A stretch of DNA of 64,000 nt from Caballeronia sp. dw_276 (GTDB taxonomy: Bacteria; Pseudomonadota; Gammaproteobacteria; Burkholderiales; Burkholderiaceae), in NCBI RefSeq assembly GCF_018449635.1, contig NZ_JAAVUV010000002.1:248001-312000 (forward strand). Direction: 5' to 3'. The notes below the pieces were generated by a model, which had not been told where the DNA came from, made no database searches, and worked only from the letters and a program-made list of their open reading frames with translations. Position numbers and translations under genes: made by a program. Shown here piece by piece: positions 8,270 through 17,181 of this stretch. Position 1 is the stretch's first letter; the number at the start of each line of letters is the position of its first letter.

Positions 8270-9751
8270 ATGACATCAAGACGACAGCCTGACTTCGCAC
8301 GCTCATCCGCACGCTTCGTGACAGGTTCCACCCTGCGGCACGTAGTCGTAATGGCGGGCACCGGTGCGATCGGACTAATGGCGGTATTCGCCGTCGATCT
8401 CGCCAATCTCTTTTATGTCTCCCTTCTCGGCGATACGTCCATTGCCGCCGCCGTCGGTTTTGCCGGCACGATCAACTTTTTTATCACCGCCATTTCGATT
8501 GGCATGACCATAGGCGTGAGCGCCACCGTCGCGCGCCTGCTCGGCGCGGGGCAGCGGATGAAGGCGCGGCAGGTTGCGTCTGCCAGCCTTGTGTTGATGA
8601 TCGCCGTGACGATCGCATTGAGCGCGGCCACGCTGTTGTTCCTCGATCCGATCTTGAGCGCGCTGGGCGCAGCAGGCGAGACGCGCACACTGGCCCACAG
8701 CTTCCTGATGATCACCGCGCCAACGTATGTGTTCCTCGCCATTGGCATGTGCACGGCTGCGCTGATGCGTTCCGTCGGCGATGCACGGCGCGCAATGGCC
8801 GTCACGCTCGTGGCCGCAGTGGTGACGGCGGTGCTCGATCCCATCCTGATCTTTGGTTTTCATCTCGGGCTGACCGGCGCGGCGATATCCAACGATATTG
8901 CGCGTCTGGCGCTCGCGGCGGTCGGCCTGCATGGCGCAATGCGCGTCAACGACCTGATCGGTCCCATACGCCTCTCGCGGCTTTGGGCGAACAGTCAGCC
9001 GGTGATGAAAGTCGCGCTGCCCGCCGTGCTGACCAACCTCGCCACGCCCGTTGCAAGCGCTTACGTCACGCACGCGATGGCGCGTTTCGGCGCCGCCGCC
9101 GTGGCCGGTCAGGCGACCGTCGACCGGATCACGCCCGTGGCCTTCGCGCTGATTTTCGCGCTTACCGGCGCGGTGGGTCCGATCATCGCGCAGAATCTCG
9201 GCGCCGGCCGCGCGGACCGGATTCGCGAGACGGTCCGCAACAGCCTCGTGTTCGTGTTGCTGACGGTTGCGGTGGCGTGGCTCGTGCTGGCGCTGGTTCA
9301 GAACGGTCTGGTCCGCGCGTTTTCCGCACGCGGCGACACCGCCATGATCATCCGCGTATTTTGTTCATGGCTGGTGGCGAGCTATGCGTTCGTCGGGTGT
9401 CTGTTCGTTGCGAACGCGACGTTCAACAATCTCGACCGGCCCTTGTTGTCGACGTTGTTCAACTGGGGACGCGCGACGCTCGGCACCTTGCCCTTTGTTG
9501 CGGTGGGCGTCAAGTACGGACCGGTGGGCGTGCTGATTGGCATCGCCGCGAGCAATGCAGTGTTCGGCACGATGGCCATGCTCGTTGCATTTATTGTCGT
9601 CAAACGTCTGCCGATGGGTGATTGCGCCGCCATGGCGCGCAAGGACAGCAACCGGCTGGAGCAATCATCGGTGAATGTCCCCGGAGCCGCCGTGGGAAAT
9701 ACGGTCGCGCCGGACGTCGAGTTGAAGGAGCTTCCCGTGCAGAGACGCTAG
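8270..9751 (+). CDS. MATE family multidrug/cation antiporter
   Basis: A 493-residue polytopic inner-membrane protein with about 12 hydrophobic segments in two similar halves, the MATE (DinF/NorM-like) arrangement. Characteristic pieces are DLANLFYVSLLGDTSIAAAVGFAGTI in the first half and ALIFALTGAVGPIIAQNLGAGRADRI in the second. MATE proteins expel cationic drugs or metabolites with Na+ or H+ exchange. The C-terminal 40 residues are hydrophilic and lie beyond the last helix. The start lacks a clear ribosome-binding site, so it is approximate. No adjacent regulator gene is present. Confidence 0.93.
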   Translation: MTSRRQPDFARSSARFVTGSTLRHVVVMAGTGAIGLMAVFAVDLANLFYVSLLGDTSIAAAVGFAGTINFFITAISIGMTIGVSATVARLLGAGQRMKARQVASASLVLMIAVTIALSAATLLFLDPILSALGAAGETRTLAHSFLMITAPTYVFLAIGMCTAALMRSVGDARRAMAVTLVAAVVTAVLDPILIFGFHLGLTGAAISNDIARLALAAVGLHGAMRVNDLIGPIRLSRLWANSQPVMKVALPAVLTNLATPVASAYVTHAMARFGAAAVAGQATVDRITPVAFALIFALTGAVGPIIAQNLGAGRADRIRETVRNSLVFVLLTVAVAWLVLALVQNGLVRAFSARGDTAMIIRVFCSWLVASYAFVGCLFVANATFNNLDRPLLSTLFNWGRATLGTLPFVAVGVKYGPVGVLIGIAASNAVFGTMAMLVAFIVVKRLPMGDCAAMARKDSNRLEQSSVNVPGAAVGNTVAPDVELKELPVQRR

Positions 9752-9808
9752 CGTTTAAAAGTCAAAAACACGCTCCGATTATTCGTTTTCGATGGATTCA
9801 CTTGTCAC

Positions 9809-9835
9809 CACTATCAGTACAATATTTCGATAGTG
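9809..9835. repeat. Inverted repeat CACTATC/GATAGTG
   Basis: Perfect 7-base arms at 9809-9815 and 9829-9835 with a 13-base AT-rich loop. It lies between the MATE stop and the small exported protein, just upstream of a TATACT -10-like hexamer near 9842. It could be an operator or a weak terminator; the sequence does not decide. Confidence 0.4.
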
Positions 9836-9929
9836 CGCGCATATACTGATTTCCATCGACGCAGCGCACTGAGCAACAACCCGCTGCGTAGCCCATGAAC
9901 GAAATCACTGATACACATCGGAGCACATC

Positions 9930-10205
9930 ATGAACAAGACCCTTATTGCATCGTTATTGATTGCCGTTTCTGCCGCCGTCGCAGCACCCGCATTCGCAAG
10001 CAGCGGTTATGGCCCGGCACCGTCGTATAACCCGCTGGTCGGCGCACCGGAATCGCAGCGCGGTCAAAGCGCGCAAACCATCGCTGCACAAAACGCGCAG
10101 CAAAATGGCGATTCACGCGCTTATGGTGGCGTGAAGAACACGAATACCGAATCCGGTAGCCGCGTTCAAACCAACGAGACACGTTCGATTTATTCGCACA
10201 ATTGA
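9930..10205 (+). CDS. Small exported protein, Burkholderiaceae type
   Basis: A 91-residue protein with a clear Sec signal peptide (MNKTLIASLLIAVSAAVAAPAFA, cleavage after AFA) and a 68-residue polar, Asn/Gln/Ser-rich mature part. It resembles the small periplasmic DUF4148-like proteins that are abundant in Burkholderia; that link is a guess. Upstream is AACACATCGGAGCACATC with GGAG placed well for the ATG. It is a single-gene unit closed by a strong hairpin at 10222-10257. No function can be assigned. Confidence 0.75.
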   Translation: MNKTLIASLLIAVSAAVAAPAFASSGYGPAPSYNPLVGAPESQRGQSAQTIAAQNAQQNGDSRAYGGVKNTNTESGSRVQTNETRSIYSHN

Positions 10206-10221
10206 TTCAGGCTGACCCAAG

Positions 10222-10257
10222 CAAATGCCCGGTGAATGCAAGTTCGCCGGGCATTTG
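10222..10257 (+). terminator. Rho-independent terminator-like hairpin
   Basis: Arms CAAATGCCCGG (10222-10232) and CCGGGCATTTG (10247-10257) match perfectly over 11 bases with a 14-base loop. It starts 17 bases after the stop of the small exported protein and is followed by a T-rich stretch. Confidence 0.8.
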
Positions 10258-10348
10258 TGTTTCGTGCTTCGTGTTTCTCTTTCGTGCATCGTATAAAGTC
10301 GATGGATCAAACCTTCTTCTATGCAACCAACCCGAAAGGAAGCACGTC

Positions 10349-11011
10349 ATGTCCGAGCAAGCGCAATTCGAACTCTATGCATTCTGGCGTTCGTCCGCCG
10401 CATTTCGCGTGCGCGTCGCACTCAATCTGAAAGGCTTGAGCGCGCATGAGCAGAACATCGATCTCGATGCCGGCGAACAACGCAGCGATGAATTTCTGAA
10501 GATCAGTCCGCTTGGATCGATCCCTGCGCTCGTGCAAGACGGGCACGATCCACTCACGCAGTCGCTCGCGATCCTCGAATTCCTCGATGAACTTCAGCCC
10601 TCGCCGCCTTTGTTGCCAAGCGACTTGTATGCACGCGCACGCGTGCGTTCCATTGCGTCGATGTGCGCCGCCGACACCCACCCCATGGTCGTGCCGCGCG
10701 TGAAAAAGTATCTGCAGACAACCGGCGGTTTTGACGATGCTGCGTGGCGCGGGTGGCAAATCAAGTGGCTGACGACCGGTCTGACCGCGATCGAAGCGCG
10801 TCTTGCGGGGTCATCGGAGACGGGCGTTTATTGTCATGGCGATCAACCCACCATGGCCGACATTTGTCTCGCGAGCATCGTTGCGATCACGCGCGTGTTC
10901 AAGATCACCGTGCCGGATATTCCGACCATCGACAGGATCATGGGTGCCTGCGATCAACATCCGGCCTTCATGAAGGCGGATCCGAAAAAGCAGGAAGGCG
11001 CGCCTACGTAA
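10349..11011 (+). CDS. maiA: Maleylacetoacetate isomerase / zeta-class GST
   Basis: A 220-residue protein with an N-terminal thioredoxin-fold domain. The family signature is SSAAFRVRVALNLKG (zeta GST motif SSxxxRVRIALxLKG), with LGSIPALV and QSLAILEFLDE completing the glutathione site. The C-terminal helical domain includes TMADICLASIVA. The enzyme converts maleylacetoacetate to fumarylacetoacetate in Tyr/Phe (homogentisate) or gentisate breakdown using glutathione. The ATG at 10349 has AAAGGA upstream; the open frame begins earlier but overlaps the terminator. No other homogentisate gene is adjacent. Confidence 0.9.
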   Translation: MSEQAQFELYAFWRSSAAFRVRVALNLKGLSAHEQNIDLDAGEQRSDEFLKISPLGSIPALVQDGHDPLTQSLAILEFLDELQPSPPLLPSDLYARARVRSIASMCAADTHPMVVPRVKKYLQTTGGFDDAAWRGWQIKWLTTGLTAIEARLAGSSETGVYCHGDQPTMADICLASIVAITRVFKITVPDIPTIDRIMGACDQHPAFMKADPKKQEGAPT

Positions 11012-11015
11012 GCGC

Positions 11016-11924
11016 CTACACGAGACCCTGCATACGCGACGCTTCAATCGCCATCGTCTCGCGTGTGAGTTCGAGGAACGTGCTCACCAGCGGATTCGGA
11101 TGCTGCAATTGCGGACAGACCGTGAAGCCGCGAAACATCACATCGGGCGAGAAAGGCCGGAAGACGATGCGCGTCGGATTCGCGTCGAACGTGGCAAGCG
11201 GGTTCACCACACCCACGCCCAGACCGCGCGCGACCATCGCGCAAATGGTCGCGCCGTAGGGCGTCTCGATGGTCGGCACCTGGTTCACGCCGGCCTGCCG
11301 CAATGCGCGATCGAGCGATGAACGGGTGTCATCGGCATAAGACGGCAGGATCAGACTCTGGTCTTTCAGGTCACGCGCATGGATGCGCTCTCGCGCGGCA
11401 AGCGGATGGTTTGCGGGCAGCGCGCATACGCCCGGCAGCCGGTACAACTCCGCGCTCGTGACGCCGAATGCGTCGGGCGTGATCGTCCCAAAGCCGACGT
11501 CGCAATATCCCGATGACGCCCACCGCTGGATCGTGCCCTCGCTGCGCATTTCCAGCGATATCGCAATGCCCGGATACGCCGCCAGAAAGCGCTCGATCAC
11601 AAGCGGCACGAACGATAACGCAACCACCGGCGCCGCGACCAGCCGTAAGCGGCCACTGCCGAACTGGCGGATTTCGCGCGCGGAATGCGCAAGCTTTTCA
11701 ATGCCGACGAAACTCCGGTCCACCTCACGATAAAACGCGCTGCCTGCATCGGTCGCCTGAATGCGGCCGCCGTTGCGCGTGAAAAGCGCAAGTCCTGTCG
11801 ATGCCTCCAGTTCCGATATCAACCGGCTGATGCTGGGCTGTGACGTGCCGAGTTCCTCGGCGGCGGCTGTCATCGATCCACGCAGCATGACGAGCCTGAA
11901 GGCCTCGATTTGCCGTTGGTTCAT
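11016..11924 (-). CDS. LysR regulator, OccR/NocR-like
   Basis: A 302-residue LysR regulator. The N-terminus MNQRQIEAFRLVMLRGSMTAAAEELGTSQPSIS in style, together with FVGIEKLA after the helix-turn-helix, strongly recalls the OccR/NocR branch, which controls octopine and nopaline catabolism in Agrobacterium. The effector domain follows from about residue 90. It is divergent from a five-gene operon of FAD oxidoreductases and an amino-acid-type transporter, with a 164-base gap. It is therefore very likely that operon's regulator, with the substrate or a derivative as effector. The ATG at 11924 was chosen because the family begins there. Confidence 0.88.
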   Translation of the reverse strand: MNQRQIEAFRLVMLRGSMTAAAEELGTSQPSISRLISELEASTGLALFTRNGGRIQATDAGSAFYREVDRSFVGIEKLAHSAREIRQFGSGRLRLVAAPVVALSFVPLVIERFLAAYPGIAISLEMRSEGTIQRWASSGYCDVGFGTITPDAFGVTSAELYRLPGVCALPANHPLAARERIHARDLKDQSLILPSYADDTRSSLDRALRQAGVNQVPTIETPYGATICAMVARGLGVGVVNPLATFDANPTRIVFRPFSPDVMFRGFTVCPQLQHPNPLVSTFLELTRETMAIEASRMQGLV

Positions 11925-12088
11925 GGATTTCCCCCGAGTCATTCTCGTAGTGACACCCAAGCTTGCCATATCAAAAATGAATAGAAGCCGTTTTTGGCCG
12001 TATTTGACCGGATAGCGGAGACGCTCCTAGACTGAAAGCCACGTAAAGCAAGATAAAGCCAACCCCGCCGTCATTCATTGCGAGATCC

Positions 12089-13411
12089 ATGCGAGCCGAC
12101 TCACTGCTGTTCCACGATGATTTTCGCATCGCGCCTTATTGGTGGGACGAGGCGCCGCCCGAGACGTCGCGCGTGGCGCTGCCTGCGAACGTGGATGTGG
12201 TGATCGTGGGCAGCGGGTATTGCGGGTTGTCGGCGGCGGCGGAAGCGGCGCAACACGGCGCGGCGGTCGCTGTTCTCGACGCGGCCGAGCTTGGCGCGGG
12301 AGGCAGCACGCGCAGCGGCGGCATGGTGTCGAGCGGACAGAAGCTTGCGCTGACGAATGCGATTCGCGGGGTATCGGCGGAACGGCTTGGCCGTCTGATG
12401 GCTGAATCCAACGCGAGTTTTGATTATCTGAAACAGCTTATCAATACGGAATCGCTCGATGCCGGTCTGCAGATCACCGGCCGGTTTTTCGGTGCGTTCA
12501 CACCCGGTCATTTCGAGCGGCTGCGCAAACAAGGCGAACTTTTGCGCGACAAAACCGGCGTGACCGTGCACGTGGTGACACGCGCGGAACAGCGTGCGGT
12601 GGTGGGATCGGATTATTACTACGGCGGCATTCTCGTCGATGAATACGGCGGCCTGCATACGGCCAAATATCATCGCGCGTTGCGTGAACTTGCGCGGCGG
12701 CGCGGCGCGACCTTGCACTCGCATGCGGCGGTTGAGCGTATCGAACGAACGGGTTCGCGGTTCATCGTGCATACGGCGCGTGGCAAGATAAACGCGAGTC
12801 GCGTTCTGGTTGCAACCAACGGCTACACGGGCCGCCTGACGCCGTTTTTCGCACGGCGCGTGCTGCCCGTCGCAAGTTATCAGATCGCAACAGAGCCGCT
12901 GCCGCCAGGGCTCATGGATGTATTGAACCCTGGGCGCCGCATGATCAGCGACTCGAAGCGCAACCTGTTTTATACGCGGCCATCGCCCGATGGAACCCGC
13001 ATGCTGTTCGGCTCGCGGCCATCGTTCAGGGAAGTCGGCGAACGCGAAGCCGCCCGGATCTTGCGCGCGAAAATGATCGAACTGTGGCCCGCATTACGCG
13101 ACGTGCGCATCACGCACGCATGGAAAGGATATGTCGCGATGACAGGCGACAAGCTTGCGCACATCGGCGAGCGTGACGGCGTGCATTATGCGCTCGGCTG
13201 CAACGGCAACGGCGTCGCGCTCATGTCGTATCTGGGGCAGCGCATTGCGAAGTCCCTGCTCGGCCTTGAAGCCGCGCCCGGCGCGTTCGGCGAAGGACCG
13301 TTTCCGCTAAGTCCCGCCGGCATCGCGAGTACGTTGAGCGTGCCGGTCGGCGCGGCGCTTTATCAACTCGATGATTGCTGGAACGGCCGCGTGCGCGGCG
13401 CATTGTCCTGA
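12089..13411 (+). CDS. FAD-dependent oxidoreductase, OrdL/PuuB-like
   Basis: A 440-residue flavoprotein of the DAO superfamily. The N-terminal part YWWDEAPPE...LPANVDVVIVGSGYCGLSAA carries the dinucleotide motif GSGYCGLSAA at about residues 41-50. GAGGSTRSGGMVSSGQK follows, the typical OrdL/PuuB second motif. C-terminal HAWKGYVAMTGDKLAHIG and ALGCNGNGVALMSYLGQ complete the FAD site. Relatives such as gamma-glutamylputrescine oxidase oxidise secondary or primary amines to imine and peroxide. It is first in a five-gene operon; the substrate is inferred to be an amine or N-substituted amino acid. Confidence 0.9.
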   Translation: MRADSLLFHDDFRIAPYWWDEAPPETSRVALPANVDVVIVGSGYCGLSAAAEAAQHGAAVAVLDAAELGAGGSTRSGGMVSSGQKLALTNAIRGVSAERLGRLMAESNASFDYLKQLINTESLDAGLQITGRFFGAFTPGHFERLRKQGELLRDKTGVTVHVVTRAEQRAVVGSDYYYGGILVDEYGGLHTAKYHRALRELARRRGATLHSHAAVERIERTGSRFIVHTARGKINASRVLVATNGYTGRLTPFFARRVLPVASYQIATEPLPPGLMDVLNPGRRMISDSKRNLFYTRPSPDGTRMLFGSRPSFREVGEREAARILRAKMIELWPALRDVRITHAWKGYVAMTGDKLAHIGERDGVHYALGCNGNGVALMSYLGQRIAKSLLGLEAAPGAFGEGPFPLSPAGIASTLSVPVGAALYQLDDCWNGRVRGALS

Positions 13412-13469
13412 CACGTGCATTTTTGAGGCTTTATCCTTATTCATTGCTGTTCTTTCTGGAGCGACCAAC

Positions 13470-14288
13470 ATGCGGTTTCGACATTTACTCAGCCTTCTCT
13501 CGATCGTCGTGCCTCTTTCGTTGATGACCGCAACAAGCGCTCATGCCGATGACCTCGGCACACTCGCGCCGGGCAAATTGATGGCCGGCGTGGATGCGAA
13601 CAACAAGCCATATTCGTACATCGATAACGGCAAGATGACGGGCTTCGATGTGGAACTGCTGCGCGCCATCGGCGCGAAGCTGGGCCTGAGTGTCGACTTT
13701 CGCGCCCAGGATTTCAGCGGCCTGTTGCCGAGCGTAACGAACCAGCAGATCGATCTCGCGGCCGGGTCCATATCGATCACGACGGACCGCCTGAAGATGG
13801 TCGACTTCTCCGAAGGCTATCTCACCGGGTTGCTCAGCGTCGCCGCGTTGCCGGGCAGCTCGATCACGAGCGACAAGGCATCGGTCAAGGGCAAACGCAT
13901 TGGCGTAGTGCAAGGGACGATAGAGGATACGTACTCGGACAGTTACTTGCCGGGCGCGCAGATCGTGCGTTTTCCGAACGTGAACGCCGGATTTCTTTCG
14001 ATGCGTTCAAAATACATCGACGGTTATTTCATCGATAAATCCCTTGTGGACGGCCTGCAGGAAAAGTACCCGGCCTTGAAGATCGAAGACCGCCTGGACA
14101 TCTCGGCGATCAATCTTCCGGCGGGTTTTCCGATGCACAAGGGTAACGCCAAGCTTGAAGCCGCAGTCAACAAGACCCTCAACGATCTGGTCGCGGACGG
14201 CACGTGGCTGAAGCTTTATACGCAGTTTCATCCGGGTTATCCGAAACCAGAAAGCCTGCCGCCGTACGCGATGAAAACCGGTAGCTGA
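13470..14288 (+). CDS. Amino-acid-type ABC solute-binding protein
   Basis: A 272-residue periplasmic protein with a signal peptide (RHLLSLLSIVVPLSLMTATSAHA) and the family 3 solute-binding fold. Motifs are GVDANNKPYSYIDNGKMTGFDVELL, DLAAGSISITTDRLKMVDFSEGY and KGKRIGVVQGT. Members bind polar amino acids, opines or similar small cations. It lies 58 bases after the FAD oxidase gene and 32 before the permease gene. The ATG at 13470 follows CTGGAGCGACCAAC, with GGAG well placed. It presumably feeds the operon's substrate to the permease at 14321. Confidence 0.92.
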   Translation: MRFRHLLSLLSIVVPLSLMTATSAHADDLGTLAPGKLMAGVDANNKPYSYIDNGKMTGFDVELLRAIGAKLGLSVDFRAQDFSGLLPSVTNQQIDLAAGSISITTDRLKMVDFSEGYLTGLLSVAALPGSSITSDKASVKGKRIGVVQGTIEDTYSDSYLPGAQIVRFPNVNAGFLSMRSKYIDGYFIDKSLVDGLQEKYPALKIEDRLDISAINLPAGFPMHKGNAKLEAAVNKTLNDLVADGTWLKLYTQFHPGYPKPESLPPYAMKTGS

Positions 14289-14320
14289 TTCTTCAAGCCC
14301 GCCTTTTTCCGGAGAGCGCC

Positions 14321-15109
14321 ATGAATGCATTCCTGCAGAACTTCCTCGACTGGCAGTTGCTTACGGGATCGCTGCCTGCGCTGCTTGAAACCGGGCTCGT
14401 GAACACGCTGGTGCTCTCGCTGTTTTCAACCGTCCTTGGGATCTTCGCAGGGATGGTGCTGGCGCTGATGGCCGTCTCGCATATGCGATGGCTCGAAGTG
14501 CCCGCGCGCATCTTCGTGGATGTATTCCGCGGCTTGCCGGCGGCGCTCGTGATCCTGCTGGTCGGGCAAGGTCTTGCGCCCGTCGGCCTTGCGATCTTCG
14601 GGCCAAATCCGTATCCGCTTGCAATCGTGGCGCTGGGGCTGATTTCATCGGCGTATATAGCCGAGATTTTTCGTTCGGGCATTCAAAGCGTGGGCAAAGG
14701 TCAGCTCTCCGCATGTCAGGCGCTCGGCATGAACTACTGGACGGCCATGCGTCACGTGATCGTGCCGCAAGGGATCCGGCGCATCTTGCCCGCGTTGGCA
14801 AACCAGTTCATCTCCATCGTAAAGGACTCGAGCCTCGTCTATTTCCTTGGCTTGCTGACCTCGCAGCGTGATCTCTTCACCATCGGGCAGAACACGTCTG
14901 TGAACACGGCGAACCTGTCGCCGCTCGTCGCCGCAGGCCTCGTCTATTTGCTGATCACCGTGCCGCTTACGCACGCAATCAATCATATCGACCGATGGAC
15001 CAACCGGCATTCGAATCCACGCGCGGGCGGTGCGAGCGCGACCACGCGCAAGCAACTCAAGCGTCAGGCTGCAGCCGCACGCACCAGCATGACCGGACAG
15101 CATAATTAA
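14321..15109 (+). CDS. Amino-acid-type ABC transporter permease
   Basis: A 262-residue inner-membrane protein of the HisM/GlnP family with about five hydrophobic spans. It has the EAA loop SAYIAEIFRSGIQSVGKGQLSACQALGMNYW, followed by the VIVPQGIRRILPALANQFISIVKDSSL segment that docks onto the ATPase. The start has a strong GGAGAG six bases upstream. It is the only permease in the operon, so a homodimer is likely. No ATP-binding subunit is encoded nearby, so an ATPase from elsewhere must be used. The last 40 residues are basic and polar, longer than usual. Confidence 0.92.
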   Translation: MNAFLQNFLDWQLLTGSLPALLETGLVNTLVLSLFSTVLGIFAGMVLALMAVSHMRWLEVPARIFVDVFRGLPAALVILLVGQGLAPVGLAIFGPNPYPLAIVALGLISSAYIAEIFRSGIQSVGKGQLSACQALGMNYWTAMRHVIVPQGIRRILPALANQFISIVKDSSLVYFLGLLTSQRDLFTIGQNTSVNTANLSPLVAAGLVYLLITVPLTHAINHIDRWTNRHSNPRAGGASATTRKQLKRQAAAARTSMTGQHN

Positions 15110-15144
15110 CGCATTTCGAAAACCACGCGGGGATAGAACACCTT

Positions 15145-16485
15145 ATGGGACCACAAGTCGAGACCGTTGCCGACGACACCACCCTGCCCGCCGAAGTGGA
15201 CGTCGTCGTAGTCGGCGGCGGGATCATCGGCGTGAGCACGGCGCTTTACCTCAGCGAAAAAGGCCTGCGCGTGGCGGTATGCGAGAAGGGGCATATAGCG
15301 GGCGAACAGTCGAGCCGCAACTGGGGCTGGGTGCGCGTGACGCATCGCGACATGCGCGAGTTCGAACTCAGCATCGAGAGCCTGAAGCTGTGGCGCAAGA
15401 TGGATGAAACGCTTGGCATCGATACCGGTTTCAAGCAATGCGGCATCCTGTACATGGCCAACGACGACGCGAAGATGGACGCGCATCGCGTATGGCTCGA
15501 GAAGGCGCAGGCACTGGCCGGCAAGGACGCATTCGATACGCGGGAGATCGACGCGAAGGCAGTGGCGAATTTGTTGCCGGGTGCATCGCGCTCGTTCAAG
15601 GGCGGTTTATACACGGCGGGCGATGGTCGCGCCGAGCCGCAAAAAGCCGCGCCTGCAATTGCAAATGCATTGCGCAAGCGGGGCGTCAAAATCCTCACGC
15701 CATGCGCGGTGCGTGGCATTGAAACCAGCGCGGGTCGCGTGAGCGCCGTCGTCACGGAACTCGGCACGATCCGATGCAAGAGCGTGGTCGTCGCGGGCGG
15801 CGCTTGGTCGCGACTGTTCTGCGGGAATCTGGGTATCGATGTGCCTCAGTTGATGGTCAAGGCCTCGGTTCTGCGCACGGCGCCTATCGAAGGCGGGCCC
15901 GCCGTGAGTGGCAGCAACAAGGAGTTCGCGTTCCGCAAGCGCGCGGATGGCGGCTACACGATCGCATTCGGCTTTCGTACTTACACGGATATCACGCCCG
16001 ACAGCTTTCGTCTCTTTCCCAAATACATCCCTGCGCTCAAGAGCCAGCTGGGTGCACTGCGCGTTGGCGTGGGCGAGCGTTTTTTCGAGGAACTTCGCCG
16101 GCCGCGCAAATGGGCGCTGGATAAACGCACCGCGTTTGAAGACGTCCGCACGCTCGATCCCGAGCCAATCCCTCAATACACCGATGCCGGTTTGCGCGAG
16201 TTCGTGAAAGTCTTTCCGCATATGAGCGGCGCGCGTATTGCCCAGCGTTGGGCGGGTTTGATGGACGTTACGCCTGATGCAATTCCGGTCATTTCAGGCG
16301 TGCAGAGCGTACCTGGGCTGTTCATAGGCACGGGGTTTTCAGGGCATGGGTTCGGCATAGGGCCGGCGGCGGGCAAGTTGATGGCGGACCTGGTGACCAA
16401 TGACAAACCACTCGTCAATCCCCACATGTTCCGGCTGAACCGCTTCAGCGACGGCACGAAGATCGTGATCGATGCAGGTTTCTAA
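15145..16485 (+). CDS. FAD-dependent amine/D-amino-acid oxidoreductase
   Basis: A 446-residue DAO-superfamily flavoprotein. The ADP-binding motif is VDVVVVGGGIIGVSTALYLSEKG in style (GGGIIG near residues 19-24), followed by GHIAGEQSSRNWGWVR. The C-terminal segment GLFIGTGFSGHGFGIGPAAGKLMADL is typical of sarcosine/glycine-oxidase and DadA relatives. It differs clearly from the OrdL-like enzyme at 12089, so the operon holds two distinct flavin oxidases. That pattern fits the two subunits of opine oxidases or two successive oxidations; which one applies is not decided by sequence. It follows the permease by 35 bases. Confidence 0.9.
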   Translation: MGPQVETVADDTTLPAEVDVVVVGGGIIGVSTALYLSEKGLRVAVCEKGHIAGEQSSRNWGWVRVTHRDMREFELSIESLKLWRKMDETLGIDTGFKQCGILYMANDDAKMDAHRVWLEKAQALAGKDAFDTREIDAKAVANLLPGASRSFKGGLYTAGDGRAEPQKAAPAIANALRKRGVKILTPCAVRGIETSAGRVSAVVTELGTIRCKSVVVAGGAWSRLFCGNLGIDVPQLMVKASVLRTAPIEGGPAVSGSNKEFAFRKRADGGYTIAFGFRTYTDITPDSFRLFPKYIPALKSQLGALRVGVGERFFEELRRPRKWALDKRTAFEDVRTLDPEPIPQYTDAGLREFVKVFPHMSGARIAQRWAGLMDVTPDAIPVISGVQSVPGLFIGTGFSGHGFGIGPAAGKLMADLVTNDKPLVNPHMFRLNRFSDGTKIVIDAGF

Positions 16486-16491
16486 GGACCC

Positions 16492-17181
16492 ATGGCAATG
16501 AATAAAGTAGCGATGATCTCAGGCGCGAACCGCGGCATTGGACTGGCTGTTGCGACGGAGTTGCATAAGCGCGGGTATCGGTTGTCGCTTGGAATGCGTG
16601 ATCCTTCATCGACGAAATTTCCATTCGATGCATTCACGTTCCCTTACGAAGCCCGCGATCCGCTGAGCGCTCGCCGCTGGGTAGACGCCAGCATCAAACA
16701 CTTCGGACAACTCGACGTTCTGATCAGCAACGCCGGAATCTGCACGCATATCACGCTGGAAGACGGCACCGACGAAATGCTGGAAGAGACCCTCGACATC
16801 AACGTCAAGGCGCCGTTCCGATTGATCCAGGCCGCCCTGCCGCATTTGCGAAAACCCGGCGATGCACGCGTGGTACAGATCGCTTCATTGTCTGGAAAGC
16901 GGGTGAAGAACCTGAACGCGGGTTACCAGATGTCCAAGCACGCCGTAATAGCATTGAACCACGCGGTGCGCCGCGCCGGTTGGGACGACGGCATTCGTGC
17001 AACCGCAATCTGCCCCGGCTTCGTGAATACGGACATGGCGGCCGGAATAGCCGATCTCGAACCGCACGCAATGACACAACCCGAAGACCTGGCTGTGCTC
17101 ATTGCCAACACGATCGAAATGCCGAACACCGCAAGCGTTGCGGAAATCCTCGTGAATTGCCGTCACGAGGATCTGTTCTAG
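16492..17181 (+). CDS. Short-chain dehydrogenase/reductase
   Basis: A 229-residue classical SDR. The cofactor motif is SGANRGIGLAVA, the structural motif is ISNAGIC (NNAG variant) and the active site is Y-x-x-x-K in GYQMSKHAV, with the catalytic Ser in QIASLSGK. It lies six bases after the FAD oxidoreductase and has AAGGA before the ATG at 16492. It is the last gene of the operon starting at 12089 and may reduce or oxidise the carbonyl product of the flavin enzymes. The stop codon overlaps the convergent phosphatase stop (CTAG). Confidence 0.9.
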   Translation: MAMNKVAMISGANRGIGLAVATELHKRGYRLSLGMRDPSSTKFPFDAFTFPYEARDPLSARRWVDASIKHFGQLDVLISNAGICTHITLEDGTDEMLEETLDINVKAPFRLIQAALPHLRKPGDARVVQIASLSGKRVKNLNAGYQMSKHAVIALNHAVRRAGWDDGIRATAICPGFVNTDMAAGIADLEPHAMTQPEDLAVLIANTIEMPNTASVAEILVNCRHEDLF

